A stretch of 64,000 nucleotides of DNA from Tribonema minus (GCA_017506865.1 JAFCMP010000112.1:1488001-1552000); one strand, 5' to 3'. Positions 35,029-44,145 are shown, counted from the first letter of the stretch. Translations and numbers: made by a program. The notes: generated by a model not told the origin, from the sequence alone.

Positions 35029-35304
35029 ATGAACGTGACTGACTCGATCATACCTCCGCCGCCTCCAACGATAAAAGGTAATTTTGAGTTCTCGAGCCTG
35101 TACAGATCCAAGGCGGGTCTCGCATTTCTGGTATTTGTGTCAACGCTGATCATAAGCGTGTCCATGGAGCCGGCCTTCCTGCTAGTCACACCGAGTGACC
35201 CGTTTGAAGAAAGACGGATTTGCTTCTCTAGGGCGCTCGCAGTTTCATTCGGGCTCTCATTTGTATTTTTGAGATTGCCCGCGTGGTGCAGGGATTCAGA
35301 GTAG
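35029..35304 (+). CDS. Small two-pass membrane protein
   Basis: A 91-residue protein: a Pro-rich N-terminus (IIPPPPPTIKG), a hydrophobic segment at about 29-50 (AGLAFLVFVSTLIISVSM), a charged loop (SDPFEERR) and a second hydrophobic helix near 70-85. This is a typical layout of small viral membrane proteins. ATG 35029 is preferred because it follows the shared AT-rich gap. The stop overlaps the next gene's stop by 9 bp. The opposite strand is also open here. Confidence 0.5.
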   Translation: MNVTDSIIPPPPPTIKGNFEFSSLYRSKAGLAFLVFVSTLIISVSMEPAFLLVTPSDPFEERRICFSRALAVSFGLSFVFLRLPAWCRDSE

Positions 35305-35571
35305 TGACTCGCTGCCCTTGGGCTGAAACACCCCATCGACAAAAACGAATGGAATGTAGCAATAGTTGTACTTGCGCTGCAAGTACTCAAGTGCTTTCAC
35401 TGCGTCTTCGTGGTCATCCAGGATGAATGTTCTCCAAGTTGGTCGTGCCTTCGCTGCTCGTGTCGTGTATCCACACCAGCTCATGCCGACGATGAACGAG
35501 TACTGCAAGCCTATATACTTTTGAATCTCAGGAAGACACGGGCGTAAAAGTGAAGACATGGTTTGTACCAT
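35296..35571 (-). CDS. Glutaredoxin-like protein
   Basis: The about 91-residue protein has a thioredoxin-fold pattern. YSFIVGMSWCGYTTRA holds a Cys-Gly-Tyr-Thr motif, like the CPYT of glutaredoxins but with a single Cys. Then come a helix with YLQRKY, IPFVFVDGVF (the cis-Pro strand) and a Gly-rich end. A monothiol redox or adaptor role fits. Start choice between ATG 35571 and ATG 35559 is open. Other Trx-like protein in the window: 56661-56996. Confidence 0.55.
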   Translation of the reverse strand: MVQTMSSLLRPCLPEIQKYIGLQYSFIVGMSWCGYTTRAAKARPTWRTFILDDHEDAVKALEYLQRKYNYCYIPFVFVDGVFQPKGSESLL

Positions 35572-35583
35572 ACCCAACAAAAT

Positions 35584-35904
35584 TCATTCTGTTTTGGCGC
35601 TGTCTGTCAAATGCCAGCTTCGTGCATGGTTGTGCACCACTCCGTGAAGCAAATCGCTGAAGGATGCAAATATTTGCGCTTTGCTCAAATCGCCTGTATC
35701 CCAGTCTTCGTCTTCGCTCGTGTAAAACGCGTACTGGTTCAAAGCCTCATTATGCCAGACTTGGTGATTGGTGAACCCGCGCCTGTAACCCATTTGCAGA
35801 CACCAGCCGTTTTCATCTGCAGCTGGTTCAGGGTACGCCCATGTGAGAAATGATACAATGTGCTTTAGAACATCGTCTTCGCTTTTGCATGCAATAGCGT
35901 TCAT
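35584..35904 (-). CDS. Hypothetical protein
   Basis: A 106-residue, acidic, Trp- and His-containing soluble protein, with no motif recognised. ATG 35904 is preferred to the upstream GTG. It lies 12 bases upstream of the glutaredoxin-like gene on the same strand, so the two may be co-transcribed. Confidence 0.5.
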   Translation of the reverse strand: MNAIACKSEDDVLKHIVSFLTWAYPEPAADENGWCLQMGYRRGFTNHQVWHNEALNQYAFYTSEDEDWDTGDLSKAQIFASFSDLLHGVVHNHARSWHLTDSAKTE

Positions 35905-36007
35905 TGCTGCGTACAACACACATGCACATTATAACTTGCGTCGACAAGACGCAACAAGAGCACAGTATGCAGGCAAGAAAAGCTTTGAAAGAGTTTGAAT
36001 GGTGTAT

Positions 36008-36505
36008 TTACATGAAATGTCCGATTTTGTTAAGGATGTGGGGCGAAGTACGCGGTAGCCACTGTACCAATTGAACGATGTCGTTCCACTGTCTCAGCCG
36101 CCTGCCCTTGTACACCTTGACGAATTCCGGTAGCTCTGCAACTATTGCACGACCTAGCTCTGCTTCGACGCCAGAGAGTACAACGAAATCGATTTTGGCG
36201 GTGTTTGTGTGCACAACATACACAATCTGATCTGCCGGAACGCCCGTGTGATCGGCCCAAGCCCCAGCGTCAATCTTGATAATGTCACCAGCGCGTATTC
36301 CAGTGTCGCATTTTTTACCATGCGACCGCGCAGGCTTACGCGACTTGAGGGCGCATTTGGCTGTGTTGGCTCCGTTGACGCGATGCGCCCGTCCTTTGAG
36401 CCGATTGAGCCCGTTGCGCTCACTCGAGTCAAGTGGCTCTGCCGGTATTTTTTCGTTATCGAGGGACTCCAGGTACTCTGCAGCTTGCAGCAACAGCACC
36501 AGCAT
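36008..36505 (-). CDS. Hypothetical basic protein
   Basis: This is a 165-residue protein. Its N-terminus is hydrophobic/Leu-rich for about 10 residues and then strongly basic (LKGRAHRVNGANTAKCALKSRKPARSHGKKC). The C-terminal half resembles a small beta-barrel: GDIIKIDAGAWADHTG looks like the start of a KOW/Tudor-type barrel. Function unknown; RNA or chromatin binding is possible. It is divergent from the spliced gene. Confidence 0.5.
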   Translation of the reverse strand: MLVLLLQAAEYLESLDNEKIPAEPLDSSERNGLNRLKGRAHRVNGANTAKCALKSRKPARSHGKKCDTGIRAGDIIKIDAGAWADHTGVPADQIVYVVHTNTAKIDFVVLSGVEAELGRAIVAELPEFVKVYKGRRLRQWNDIVQLVQWLPRTSPHILNKIGHFM

Positions 36506-36592
36506 CGCTACGATCGGTTTTGTGTGTGCAACCGTTTTGACCGCTTGACCGCTTCGCCATCGCTCTTAAATTAAAGGAAATCGCATTTAATA

Positions 36593-38248
36593 ATGACCGA
36601 CGGGATTTTATGTTTTTTCAACGGTTTTGCTGCTGGCTTGCAGTTCAATGGAAACACTCGGTCCCCATCACTCTCATCAAAACACTTTGCCATGGACTCG
36701 ACCGACATGCAGGCTTTCGCAGCCTCGTCTAGTGGCGACAGCTACAACAGCTTGCCTTTTGGCGAGCACTGCGATGATTACCCAGCCCCGCGCCCCTACA
36801 GAAGCGATACCACTTCTTCCCGCTCATCAGAGACGACACGATCTGCAAGGTCCCCATGGCCACTGCTCACACACGTCTCTACCGACACAATGCAGCTGAT
36901 AACCTACTTGGAGAGCGACATCAACAAGCGATCGGTAAGATACTTGCCATTTCCTACTGCCTGATCTTGCATCTGAGTTTGATCCAAACCTGTCTGACCG
37001 AGGACCTCATTTTCCGATATGCACCACAGGCGCTTACAACGGTACTAGATGTGCTCGGAGACAGCTGCGAAGTGCCAGAGGAGCTGGCTGGCGTTTGCAC
37101 CGATGTCATGCACTACCACGGCGTGGCGCCAGGCACCAACATGAAGACACTCACGGCCCTGTTTGCCAAGCTCTGCATCATGGGCGCAGCCAAGGAGTAC
37201 TACGGACCCGCAGGCATGTACCGCGTGGCGATTAATGTCCTGTGTGACATCCTGCACACCAGGTCATCCATGGAGGACGATGAGTTCTGCGCATGGGCCA
37301 AGGACTACGTCAGCACATTCGGGCGCTTCGGGGCGCAAACGGAGCAGATCGTCAACAACTGCCTTTCGGAGCTGTCCATTGGACGCGCCAAGACTCTGCC
37401 GCACATCTTCAACCTAGAGAGCTACCACTGCAAGACCTACACGCCTGTCGAGCACCCGGACATGCCGGTGGTCACAGTGTTTGCCGACCTCAAGGAGACG
37501 GCGACCAGGGAGGACATCGGGCGCGTCATGAAGCACCTCGAGGGAGTAGCCAACTTCCGCATTCCTGATATGTACGTGGACGTGGTGACCAACTTCTACT
37601 CCCAGAGGGTCATCCTCATCAAGATCCCACGGTAAGCGCTTATGGCACGCTATGCTCTCTGCACCTGGTGCGCATGTTCTGAGTTTATTGCACACCATTC
37701 TACCGTGCACTTTGCGAATATTCAGCGATATAAACTGACTTTGTGCGTCTCTCATGTGTGCATCTCACAGGGCTTGCGTCGCAGAGTTCACCGACAGAGC
37801 GCACGGCAGCAAGTTCAACGGGGGCCTCATTCGCGTGTACCACATCAGCAACTACTCTCCGAACAAGATGCTGGCGTTCTCGTCGGATCGCTTCCAGCCG
37901 AGGCACACGGAGGCCAGCATGGTGAGGGCCATCGACAAGGAGCTCAGCGCTGCCATTGCCGACTCAGTTCACTTCTGTAGTACGCGCAGCACAGTCAAGT
38001 GCAGCATCTCTTTCGACAGCGTCACCGCAGCAATAATGGCGCTAGTAGACATTGTGAGCAAGGCAGACATGACATACTCAATGACGCTTCTCAGAGGCGA
38101 AAGGGATTACATTGAATTTGGTGGCGCTTGGACCAGGGTGCAGTTCAAGCAGCCTAGCCGTTCCAGGCCCCCTAAGGGTTCCAGGACACCCAAGCGGTTC
38201 ACAGAGACATCACAGGCGACGCATGTCGCCAAGAGGAGGCGTGTGTAA
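36593..38248 (+). CDS. Intron-containing gene, possible RRM-like domain (three exons)
   Basis: Exons 36593-36934, 37030-37631 and 37771-38248 join in frame to 473 residues. The first exon is Ser/Thr-rich. The second holds a helical region (CTDVMHYHGVAP...). The part spanning the second junction reads like an RNA-recognition motif: VTVFADLKETATREDI, a variable loop, VILIKIPR, then VAEFTDRAHGSKFNGG, close to the RNP1 region. The C-terminus is basic (RPPKGSRTPKR, KRRRV). The strong frame, with composition typical of real genes, stops abruptly at each intron. The RRM reading is tentative; the splicing is well supported by sequence. Confidence 0.75.
36935..37029 (+). other. Spliceosomal-type intron 1 (95 bp)
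   Basis: Donor GTAAGA, a CTGAC branch-point-like sequence about 42 bases before the end, and acceptor CCACAG. It lies between codons (phase 0) and contains in-frame stops that splicing would remove. Confidence 0.7.
37632..37770 (+). other. Spliceosomal-type intron 2 (139 bp)
   Basis: Donor GTAAGC, branch-point-like CTGAC at about 37736-37740, a pyrimidine-rich stretch and acceptor CTCACAG. Without splicing the frame hits TAA at 37633; splicing restores an open frame (phase 2) that continues the domain. Confidence 0.75.
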
Positions 38249-38275
38249 ATACAACATATATACGTATAATCAAAT

Positions 38276-38926
38276 TCAGGCCGTGCTCTCATCGCTGTCC
38301 TTGCTCTCCTCAGCTCCCACATCCTCCACTGCCTCCTTCTCATCATCTGCGTCACTGAAATCGCTGTCCTCAAGCTTCTCTACGCCTGTCGAGTCTTTCT
38401 TGCACTTGCGACGGTATTCAATCGGGATCTGATCGATGGGAACCTTGGGCCTGCGCTTCTTGTCGTAGTACTTTTTGAGTTCCTTCTTGCGCTGCTTAGC
38501 GGCAAGCTCCTTGTTCTTTCGCTGCTGTTCATCTTGCTGGAGCCGCTCAATCATGGCAGCCTTCTCTCCTTTCAGATGAGAAATGTAATTTTCTCTGATC
38601 TCTGTGACACGCTTGTCAGTGTAGTTGACGTAATCGATTTCCTCAAAATTAGGTGGAAGCGGTATCCACTCAAAATTCGGCATCACAAGCACATCGTACA
38701 CATCGTTGGCGTCGCGTAAGGAACGAGCAAAAGCGTTGGCGGACTCGAGTGTGTCACAGCATCCGTACACGCGGATCATGAGATCGGGTGCTGTCTGGTT
38801 CGTGCCGGTAGGGGCGATCACGCTCAGGACAGTGAAGTTCTGTTTCGGGTTCTTTAGACGGTCAGGTACAGGCAGCTCGAACTTGAAGGCGCGGTCCTCA
38901 ACGGATTCAACGTTCCAGGTAGCCAT
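38276..38926 (-). CDS. DUF5832-like protein
   Basis: The 216-residue protein resembles the DUF5832 family found in NCLDVs. It has an N-terminal TVLSVIAPTGTNQTAPDLMIRVYGCC segment, ESANAFARSLRDAND, VLVMPNFEWIPLPP, and a KLIDxxxKxHxxNxxxxxxF-type helix replaced by a Lys/Glu-rich coil. The C-terminal half is highly charged: a Lys-rich helix, then a Glu/Asp/Ser tail. The function of the family is unknown. Convergent with the spliced gene. Confidence 0.65.
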   Translation of the reverse strand: MATWNVESVEDRAFKFELPVPDRLKNPKQNFTVLSVIAPTGTNQTAPDLMIRVYGCCDTLESANAFARSLRDANDVYDVLVMPNFEWIPLPPNFEEIDYVNYTDKRVTEIRENYISHLKGEKAAMIERLQQDEQQRKNKELAAKQRKKELKKYYDKKRRPKVPIDQIPIEYRRKCKKDSTGVEKLEDSDFSDADDEKEAVEDVGAEESKDSDESTA

Positions 38927-38969
38927 GGTATCGGTATCAGATGTTTGTACAGAGAGAAAATAAATCGTG

Positions 38970-39383
38970 TTACTTAAGCGCAGACAGCGTGTGCATTCCT
39001 GGGTTCTGGCGCGGCGTCAGCGCATCGCCTGTGTACATGGTGTCAAAGAAAGCGGTCTTGTCCTGCGCTTCTTTTGAGGCCTTATTGAACGGTGCCACGA
39101 ACTTGGTGCTCTCTTGTGCTGGGTTAGCGGGCACTTCCGCGCCCAGTGGTGACCGATGTGCTTGTGATTCGTGCATCTGCAGCGACCTCAGTACGCGCTC
39201 GTTGAACTCGTCTGTGTTGAACGTGTCCGTGCACATCGTGCACCCGCCGCCCACTATGCCATGCAATTGACACCAGTCGTACAACATGGCAATGCCTACC
39301 AGTAATGCGGCCGTCTTACATGAGCCTATACCAATCAAGTACACTGTCGTGATAGCAAGAGCGATTGTGATATCTCTGTTCAT
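38970..39383 (-). CDS. N-terminal membrane-anchored protein
   Basis: This 137-residue protein has one or two hydrophobic segments in its first about 40 residues (IALAITTVYLIGIGSCKTAALLVGIAMLY). A GGGCTMC motif and a polar tail of about 80 residues follow. It could be a virion membrane protein; the Cys pair might hold a metal or form a disulfide. It is divergent from the small acidic gene at 39433. Confidence 0.55.
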   Translation of the reverse strand: MNRDITIALAITTVYLIGIGSCKTAALLVGIAMLYDWCQLHGIVGGGCTMCTDTFNTDEFNERVLRSLQMHESQAHRSPLGAEVPANPAQESTKFVAPFNKASKEAQDKTAFFDTMYTGDALTPRQNPGMHTLSALK

Positions 39384-39432
39384 CGTGCTTGTTACACATG
39401 AAAAATATTATTTTTGTTTGTGTACTGGAAAT

Positions 39433-39633
39433 ATGGACTCTGAGTCAGACGCTGTTGAAGTACACACCATCTACAATAACCTGTTGACGCCTGAAGAGAT
39501 ACAAGCGCTGTGGCCCGGCGAAAGCGATTATTCATCGACAGACTCGGAAGACGAAGATGGTTTGCAAGACGGTGATGAATCAGAGTATGATTCCGACACT
39601 ACAGCTGCCCACGAACCAGAGTTCATTGAATAG
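39433..39633 (+). CDS. Small acidic protein
   Basis: A 66-residue protein made mostly of Asp, Glu and Ser in its second half (DYSSTDSEDEDGLQDGDESEYDSD), with a short helix before it (TPEEIQALW). It may bind a basic partner such as a DNA-packaging protein. ATG 39433, after an AT-rich leader, is preferred over the long open stretch upstream, which lies over the divergent membrane gene. Confidence 0.45.
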   Translation: MDSESDAVEVHTIYNNLLTPEEIQALWPGESDYSSTDSEDEDGLQDGDESEYDSDTTAAHEPEFIE

Positions 39634-39666
39634 AAAAGCCTACTTTAATATTGGTATATTACCAAA

Positions 39667-40488
39667 ATGAACAGACAAGAGAGCAGGGACACATGTAAAA
39701 TTAAGCCAGGCGATATTATTGACAGGTATCGTATCTTGAAACTGCTCGGAACAGGCGCATCGGGTCAAGTGTTTCTGGTGGACGACAGCGGTAAACAGTT
39801 TGCTATGAAGGTCGTCAGGCTGCCAGATATGCATAAGACTAAAACTTACACCAGACTGAAGCGCGAGGTTGAGATCATGAAGCGCCTTGACAACGAGCGC
39901 ATCGTGAAATTGTACAGAGTACTGAAAGGCAGCACATGCATTTACTTGATATGCGAGTACGTCGCGGGAGGCGATCTGTTTGACAAGATCGCCTTGAACA
40001 ATCAACTGACAGAGACAGAAGCCAGGCGTTACTTTAGGCAGATTGTTGAGGGCATGGTGTATTGTCATTCTCAAAACATTTCGCATAGGGATATAAAACC
40101 GGAAAACATCATGATCACATCTTGCGATGACGTCAAGATTGCAGATTTCGGCCTGAGCCGCATCAAGACCCAAACGACTGTGGTGTTTGACACATTCTGC
40201 GGCACTTTGAACTATGTAGCTCCAGAATTGCTCGCCAAGAGACCATATGACTCCAAATGCGACATTTGGAGCCTGGGCATCATGCTGTATGTCATGCTAT
40301 CGGGCAGGTTCCCATACGACTCTGACGACGATGAAGAAACGGCGCACATGATTCTAGACGATCAATTCACTTTCCCTGCTTCCATTGTAGATGGTAATGC
40401 TAAGAATCTAATTAGCCAAATGCTTCAAAAGCGTCCTGAGTCAAGGCCTACCATGATCCAGGTCGCAGCGCACCAGTGGCTACTGTAG
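39667..40488 (+). CDS. Ser/Thr protein kinase, AMPK/SNF1-like
   Basis: The 273-residue protein is almost only a kinase domain with all key motifs: glycine loop LGTGASGQVF (about 28-37), Lys48 in AMKVV, catalytic HRDIKPEN (about 140-147), ADFGLS (near 160), and APELL. The core resembles CAMK/AMPK kinases (GGDLFDKIA, SKCDIWSLGIMLYVML). There is no regulatory domain. It probably phosphorylates host or viral proteins in the cytoplasm or virion. Its stop overlaps the methyltransferase gene end by 9 bp. Confidence 0.88.
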   Translation: MNRQESRDTCKIKPGDIIDRYRILKLLGTGASGQVFLVDDSGKQFAMKVVRLPDMHKTKTYTRLKREVEIMKRLDNERIVKLYRVLKGSTCIYLICEYVAGGDLFDKIALNNQLTETEARRYFRQIVEGMVYCHSQNISHRDIKPENIMITSCDDVKIADFGLSRIKTQTTVVFDTFCGTLNYVAPELLAKRPYDSKCDIWSLGIMLYVMLSGRFPYDSDDDEETAHMILDDQFTFPASIVDGNAKNLISQMLQKRPESRPTMIQVAAHQWLL

Positions 40489-41118
40489 CTCACACACAAA
40501 GATGCCGACGCCGTTCCAGAACGTGTTGCCCGGGCTGTGATAGCTCTCTGTATTGACGAGGCCGATCTCGTGACTGTACAGCACCTTCAAGCCTGCCTCC
40601 TTGATGCCGTCCATCGTGCCTCTCTTGACGTGCACCCAGTCACAGGCCCAGTCATCTACCATAATCACGACGCGCTTGTCAAAGAACTGCTTGAAGTATG
40701 TTATGGCGCGCTTCTGGTCCTCGTAATTGTGAGCGCCGTCGTACAAGAATACGTTAATCGGCACCGGTACATCCTTCTTGGAGATGGACCAGCAGTCCTT
40801 GTCATGCACGATCATGGATGCGTTGGGGACGTACCTCTCTGCATTTCGAAAGAAGTCGTCACGCCCGCCAAACTCGGACCAGTTGTCGACGCAGAACCCA
40901 GTGCACCCGTCGTTGCCAAACATGGCGGACACGAATGAACTGCCTTTGAACGTGCCTATCTCTAGATACCTGGCACCTGGCAAGGAGCACATGTTGTTAT
41001 ACAGGTGCCTAGTCTTGGAACCTGACATTCCAGGCATGCTCAGCACATCTTCAGTCAACTTGGACTTGTTAATGTACGCCGCAAGTATTGAGTTCTTAAC
41101 GTGACTGATGAGCTCCAT
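40480..41118 (-). CDS. Class I SAM-dependent methyltransferase
   Basis: The 212-residue protein has the class I methyltransferase layout of the family near Methyltransf_24: ARYLEIGTFKGSSFVSAMFGN as motif I, an acidic end of the second strand in FCVDNW, and INVFLYDGAHNYEDQKRAI as motif IV. Proteins of this type often modify sugars or small molecules; the substrate is unknown. Convergent with the kinase gene. Confidence 0.75.
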   Translation of the reverse strand: MELISHVKNSILAAYINKSKLTEDVLSMPGMSGSKTRHLYNNMCSLPGARYLEIGTFKGSSFVSAMFGNDGCTGFCVDNWSEFGGRDDFFRNAERYVPNASMIVHDKDCWSISKKDVPVPINVFLYDGAHNYEDQKRAITYFKQFFDKRVVIMVDDWACDWVHVKRGTMDGIKEAGLKVLYSHEIGLVNTESYHSPGNTFWNGVGIFVCELQ

Positions 41119-41149
41119 GCCCCCTGTGCTTTAACGCAACACATTTTAT

Positions 41150-41716
41150 TTATGTGAAACTAGCACATGACTGTGATGTCGTGGCTATGTGGAGTTTCTG
41201 CAGCTTGCTCTTCACTGCCGCGGTACAACTTGCAGATGTGTAGAGCTTGGGACCGTTGTATGATAACTGCCAATCGATGCCAATGCACTGCCCATTATCA
41301 ACAAACGCTGGATTTCCCTTGGCATCAAAATGCACAAGCATTGGAGATTTCACACCGCTGGCAGCAGCGAGCTCAGATATAGGGCGCATCGTTTGATTCA
41401 TGGCAGCGTACGCGGTTCGGGTGTTCGCGTCCACCAGCACAAACGAATTGCCCATAGGCCTAGTTGTGAATAGCATGGCTTGCTTTATATTTTTAGTCAG
41501 CACAAGAGGAGCGTTTTTCTTGGGTACCCATAGCCACTGACAAGCCTTGCCAGTGCCGACGCTGGACGCAGGGTCAGTGAGCTTGCACATGAGAAGATAC
41601 TTTTTCGGCGCTGCAGCGCCGAGCGCTTTCTTTACGCCAAAGTAAATACCAATACCTAAGCCGCTCATAAGAAGCAGGGAAACACATAAACCTATGATCA
41701 ATCGTGCTTCCAGCAT
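41150..41716 (-). CDS. Single-pass membrane protein
   Basis: The 188-residue protein has one hydrophobic segment at about residues 6-28 (LIIGLCVSLLLMSGLGIGIYFGV), followed by a Lys-containing stop and an about 155-residue beta-rich exposed domain with scattered Cys. It looks like a type II virion membrane protein. No family is recognised. Same strand as the next upstream gene (41736), about 20 bases away. Confidence 0.6.
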   Translation of the reverse strand: MLEARLIIGLCVSLLLMSGLGIGIYFGVKKALGAAAPKKYLLMCKLTDPASSVGTGKACQWLWVPKKNAPLVLTKNIKQAMLFTTRPMGNSFVLVDANTRTAYAAMNQTMRPISELAAASGVKSPMLVHFDAKGNPAFVDNGQCIGIDWQLSYNGPKLYTSASCTAAVKSKLQKLHIATTSQSCASFT

Positions 41717-41735
41717 TTCTCTATTACTTTAAACA

Positions 41736-42167
41736 CTACATAAAAATGTTAGTGATCTCGTGCTTTGTGGTGGTTACCACAGGTGTCAAAAGGGCAAGCT
41801 TTGTCGAGGTTGCGGGGGGAGTGACAAAAGAGTAGTTCCACTTTTTTGTCAGTATCGCGATGGTCTCATCCGTCATCTGCTGTATGGTCGCGTTTTGAAA
41901 TATATAAGATTCAAAAACGGTTCTCATGACGTCATCTAGGTCATAGACCATCATCGCGCGGTCTACGTTTTTGGATGTGATGCTCGCTTTGCCCCAGATG
42001 TACTCACGCATGTTCATCCATTGGCTCCAAATGTAAGCCTCCCGAGGGTCCGTAGTTTCGTAAGCACGCTCTTGTGTAAGCGTAGATGCCACCGCATATG
42101 AGCGGAGAGACAGCGAAGGCTTCAACTTGCCGGAAGCATCTTGTTTACCACCTGAGAAGTACGCCAT
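41736..42167 (-). CDS. Hypothetical protein
   Basis: A 143-residue soluble protein, mixed helix and strand, with Thr-rich C-terminus (LLTPVVTTTKHEITN). No motif is recognised. It sits in a run of minus-strand genes with short gaps, from 42200 to 41150. Confidence 0.5.
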   Translation of the reverse strand: MAYFSGGKQDASGKLKPSLSLRSYAVASTLTQERAYETTDPREAYIWSQWMNMREYIWGKASITSKNVDRAMMVYDLDDVMRTVFESYIFQNATIQQMTDETIAILTKKWNYSFVTPPATSTKLALLTPVVTTTKHEITNIFM

Positions 42168-42199
42168 CGATTCGTATTACAACAACACAACATAAAATA

Positions 42200-42352
42200 T
42201 CAAGGTATAAGCTCAACGAGCGGCATGAGCTCTTCACACGCTTCTTTCATCAGCTGCAGTATTGATTGATCGCTGCACCCATTCTCGTCCAGCAAATCGA
42301 TGCAACTTTGCAAACATGCGATGGCGTTCTTGGCATCGTGCCTGTGATTCAT
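42200..42352 (-). CDS. Small hypothetical protein (50 residues)
   Basis: ATG at 42352 gives a 50-residue helical protein with three Cys (ACLQSCIDLLDENGCSD) ending at TGA 42200-42202. It starts about 70 bases from the divergent gene at 42425. Size and spacing fit a real small gene, but the evidence is limited. Confidence 0.4.
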   Translation of the reverse strand: MNHRHDAKNAIACLQSCIDLLDENGCSDQSILQLMKEACEELMPLVELIP

Positions 42353-42424
42353 TGGGTTGCAAAGAGTGTATCATCACAAGTATTGGACAAAAAATATATT
42401 GTTATACGTGTAAAGACACAAAGT

Positions 42425-42844
42425 ATGGCGCACGTACCCCCTGGTTCAAGAGCTTACATCAAACCCGATGATTTTTATGGCGATGTGGTGAGGACGACCG
42501 TGCTCAACCTAGACAACTGTCCTGTTGTGCAGCGCGACGACGGCAAGATGCGGGCTTTCCTAGGGCAGGAAGTTGTGGAGGTGGTAAACAAGGAGACACA
42601 GAGCGATGGAGTCGAGACTGTCAATGATCTGCCCCTCGATGTTAGAATGGTGGGCATCGATCTAATGACCACCATGGGCGTGCCCCAGGCGACGCAGGGT
42701 CTCATGTTCAACAACTGGTTATACAAGCTCACAAAGGAGCAGCGTGCGGCTTACACCACCCAGTTCGCGGCCGTAGATGTAGGCAACGCGGCTGCCGTGG
42801 GTGCGTTCATCACAGCCATGATTTCAGCGCTTACGGCGCTCTAG
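42425..42844 (+). CDS. Hypothetical protein
   Basis: A 139-residue protein, beta-rich at the N-terminus and helical and Ala-rich at the C-terminus (GNAAAVGAFITAMISALTAL). ATG 42425, after a TATATTG-type AT stretch, is chosen; the frame is open further upstream, over the small gene on the other strand. It shares its stop with the next gene in a nested CTAG. Confidence 0.55.
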   Translation: MAHVPPGSRAYIKPDDFYGDVVRTTVLNLDNCPVVQRDDGKMRAFLGQEVVEVVNKETQSDGVETVNDLPLDVRMVGIDLMTTMGVPQATQGLMFNNWLYKLTKEQRAAYTTQFAAVDVGNAAAVGAFITAMISALTAL

Positions 42845-43119
42845 GCTTCAGACTCTGCGAGACTAGCTAACCGTCTGAGGCCGTCGTCAGCTTCTGTTTC
42901 CTCATACTGTTCTTCGTCATCGTCATCGCTGTCATGTACATACCCTGGACGCTGACTGGTGTACTTGTAGCACACGTTGACAAAGTCTCTGAACGACATG
43001 TTGTCAAGCAGGAGCAAGCCTTCGTTTTGAATCGCTTGCTGCATTTTGTCGTACATGTGCCACACATACTCTTCCACATCGGGCTTCATCATGTAACCGA
43101 AGACGTTGTGCTCGGCCAT
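42841..43119 (-). CDS. Small acidic-tailed protein
   Basis: A 92-residue protein with a helical first half and an acidic tail (DSDDDDEEQYEETEADD). No motif is recognised. ATG 43119 is the first in frame after a short gap from the dNMP kinase gene upstream on the same strand. Confidence 0.5.
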   Translation of the reverse strand: MAEHNVFGYMMKPDVEEYVWHMYDKMQQAIQNEGLLLLDNMSFRDFVNVCYKYTSQRPGYVHDSDDDDEEQYEETEADDGLRRLASLAESEA

Positions 43120-43197
43120 GGTAAAAGTGACACAGTGACCCAAATCCTTTTAAGACCATGCAAACATTTTTTTGAGTGACATTAAGGCACAGTCTCA

Positions 43198-43761
43198 TTA
43201 TAGATCCACTACGAGCTTCATCAGTGTGGCAATCGCCTTCTTTTGCAGAGTTTGCACTGTCCCGTCGTTGGCAATGGTCATGTCACATGTGATGGCGTCA
43301 ATGGCGCTCTCTGATGCGTGCTCGTCCGTTGCACCATCTGAGACCGGCCTCGCAATGCGTATGAGGACTGCACAGCTTCCTATGTAATCCCTGAGAAACC
43401 TCGCTTCGTTTTCGAAACGCACGTCAGTCACAATTGCCACATCAGATGTACAAGCATCAAGTCTGAACTGAAGGTGCTTGATCCAGTGCTCCTCGCCGAA
43501 GTTGGCGCGCACACATTCGGTGCCGAGTATCTGCATCATGCTCCTCCGCGACACGCCCCATCTCTCATCGATGGCTTCTTTCTTCTCGCGATCCTCAAGG
43601 TCGTCCTCGCTCAAAAGAAAGACAGCCCTACACGCTGCCTTGATGGGGTCGGCAAATGCGAACCTGGCAAATGCTGTGCCGTCAAACGCTACGGCATTGG
43701 CAAATGTATCCTTGCCGGCGCCTTTCCGCGCAACCAGGCCGACAATGAAATGAGGTGGCAT
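43198..43761 (-). CDS. Deoxynucleoside monophosphate kinase
   Basis: The 187-residue protein has a P-loop GLVARKGAGKDTFA at about 8-21, FADPIKAACRAVF, an LGTECVRANFGEEHWI segment and IVTDVRFENEA, all typical of the phage T4-type dNMP kinase family also found in NCLDVs. It converts dNMPs to dNDPs for viral DNA synthesis. Length is usual. It is divergent from the secreted-type gene at 43807. Confidence 0.82.
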   Translation of the reverse strand: MPPHFIVGLVARKGAGKDTFANAVAFDGTAFARFAFADPIKAACRAVFLLSEDDLEDREKKEAIDERWGVSRRSMMQILGTECVRANFGEEHWIKHLQFRLDACTSDVAIVTDVRFENEARFLRDYIGSCAVLIRIARPVSDGATDEHASESAIDAITCDMTIANDGTVQTLQKKAIATLMKLVVDL

Positions 43762-43806
43762 CTTGTGTCAGTTTGCACACAAAAAAATAAAGTCAATTAA
43801 ACAAAT

Positions 43807-44145
43807 ATGTTGATGGTGTGCATTTTTGCTGCTTTGCTCACACCGATGGTGGCCATGGACATTGCCGATACTGTTATCCGATATTGCCACGCGCAGATCC
43901 TGCAGTGCGCACAGAGCGCTGCGTGCACATTCTGCTTTGATGTATTCGAAATGCCGCAGCTTCCTGACACGGACCAAATGGGCGTTTTTATGTACAACCT
44001 TGAGAAAGGATTCAAGGACGACTGCGATCTGAGCGACACTTCGATGACCGCCTTGATGTTGTGTTCCATGAATGTAATTTCCGACAAGCGAACTTACTTA
44101 GGCGCTCATGCGTCGTTTCTTTTTCATCGCTGCAATCGCAGCTAG
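43807..44145 (+). CDS. Small Cys-rich protein with signal-peptide-like start
   Basis: This 112-residue protein has a hydrophobic N-terminus (MLMVCIFAALLTPMVAM) that looks like a signal peptide. A region of six or more Cys follows (YCHAQILQCAQSAACTFCF). It could be secreted or lumenal. The 3' end overlaps the formin gene's 3' end by about 48 bp on the other strand. Confidence 0.45.
   Translation: MLMVCIFAALLTPMVAMDIADTVIRYCHAQILQCAQSAACTFCFDVFEMPQLPDTDQMGVFMYNLEKGFKDDCDLSDTSMTALMLCSMNVISDKRTYLGAHASFLFHRCNRS

Noticed and set aside
34675-35390. Long minus-strand frame covering the whole region
   Set aside because: Its first half lies opposite a frame with clear membrane segments and its own AT-rich leader; only the last 96 residues are kept.
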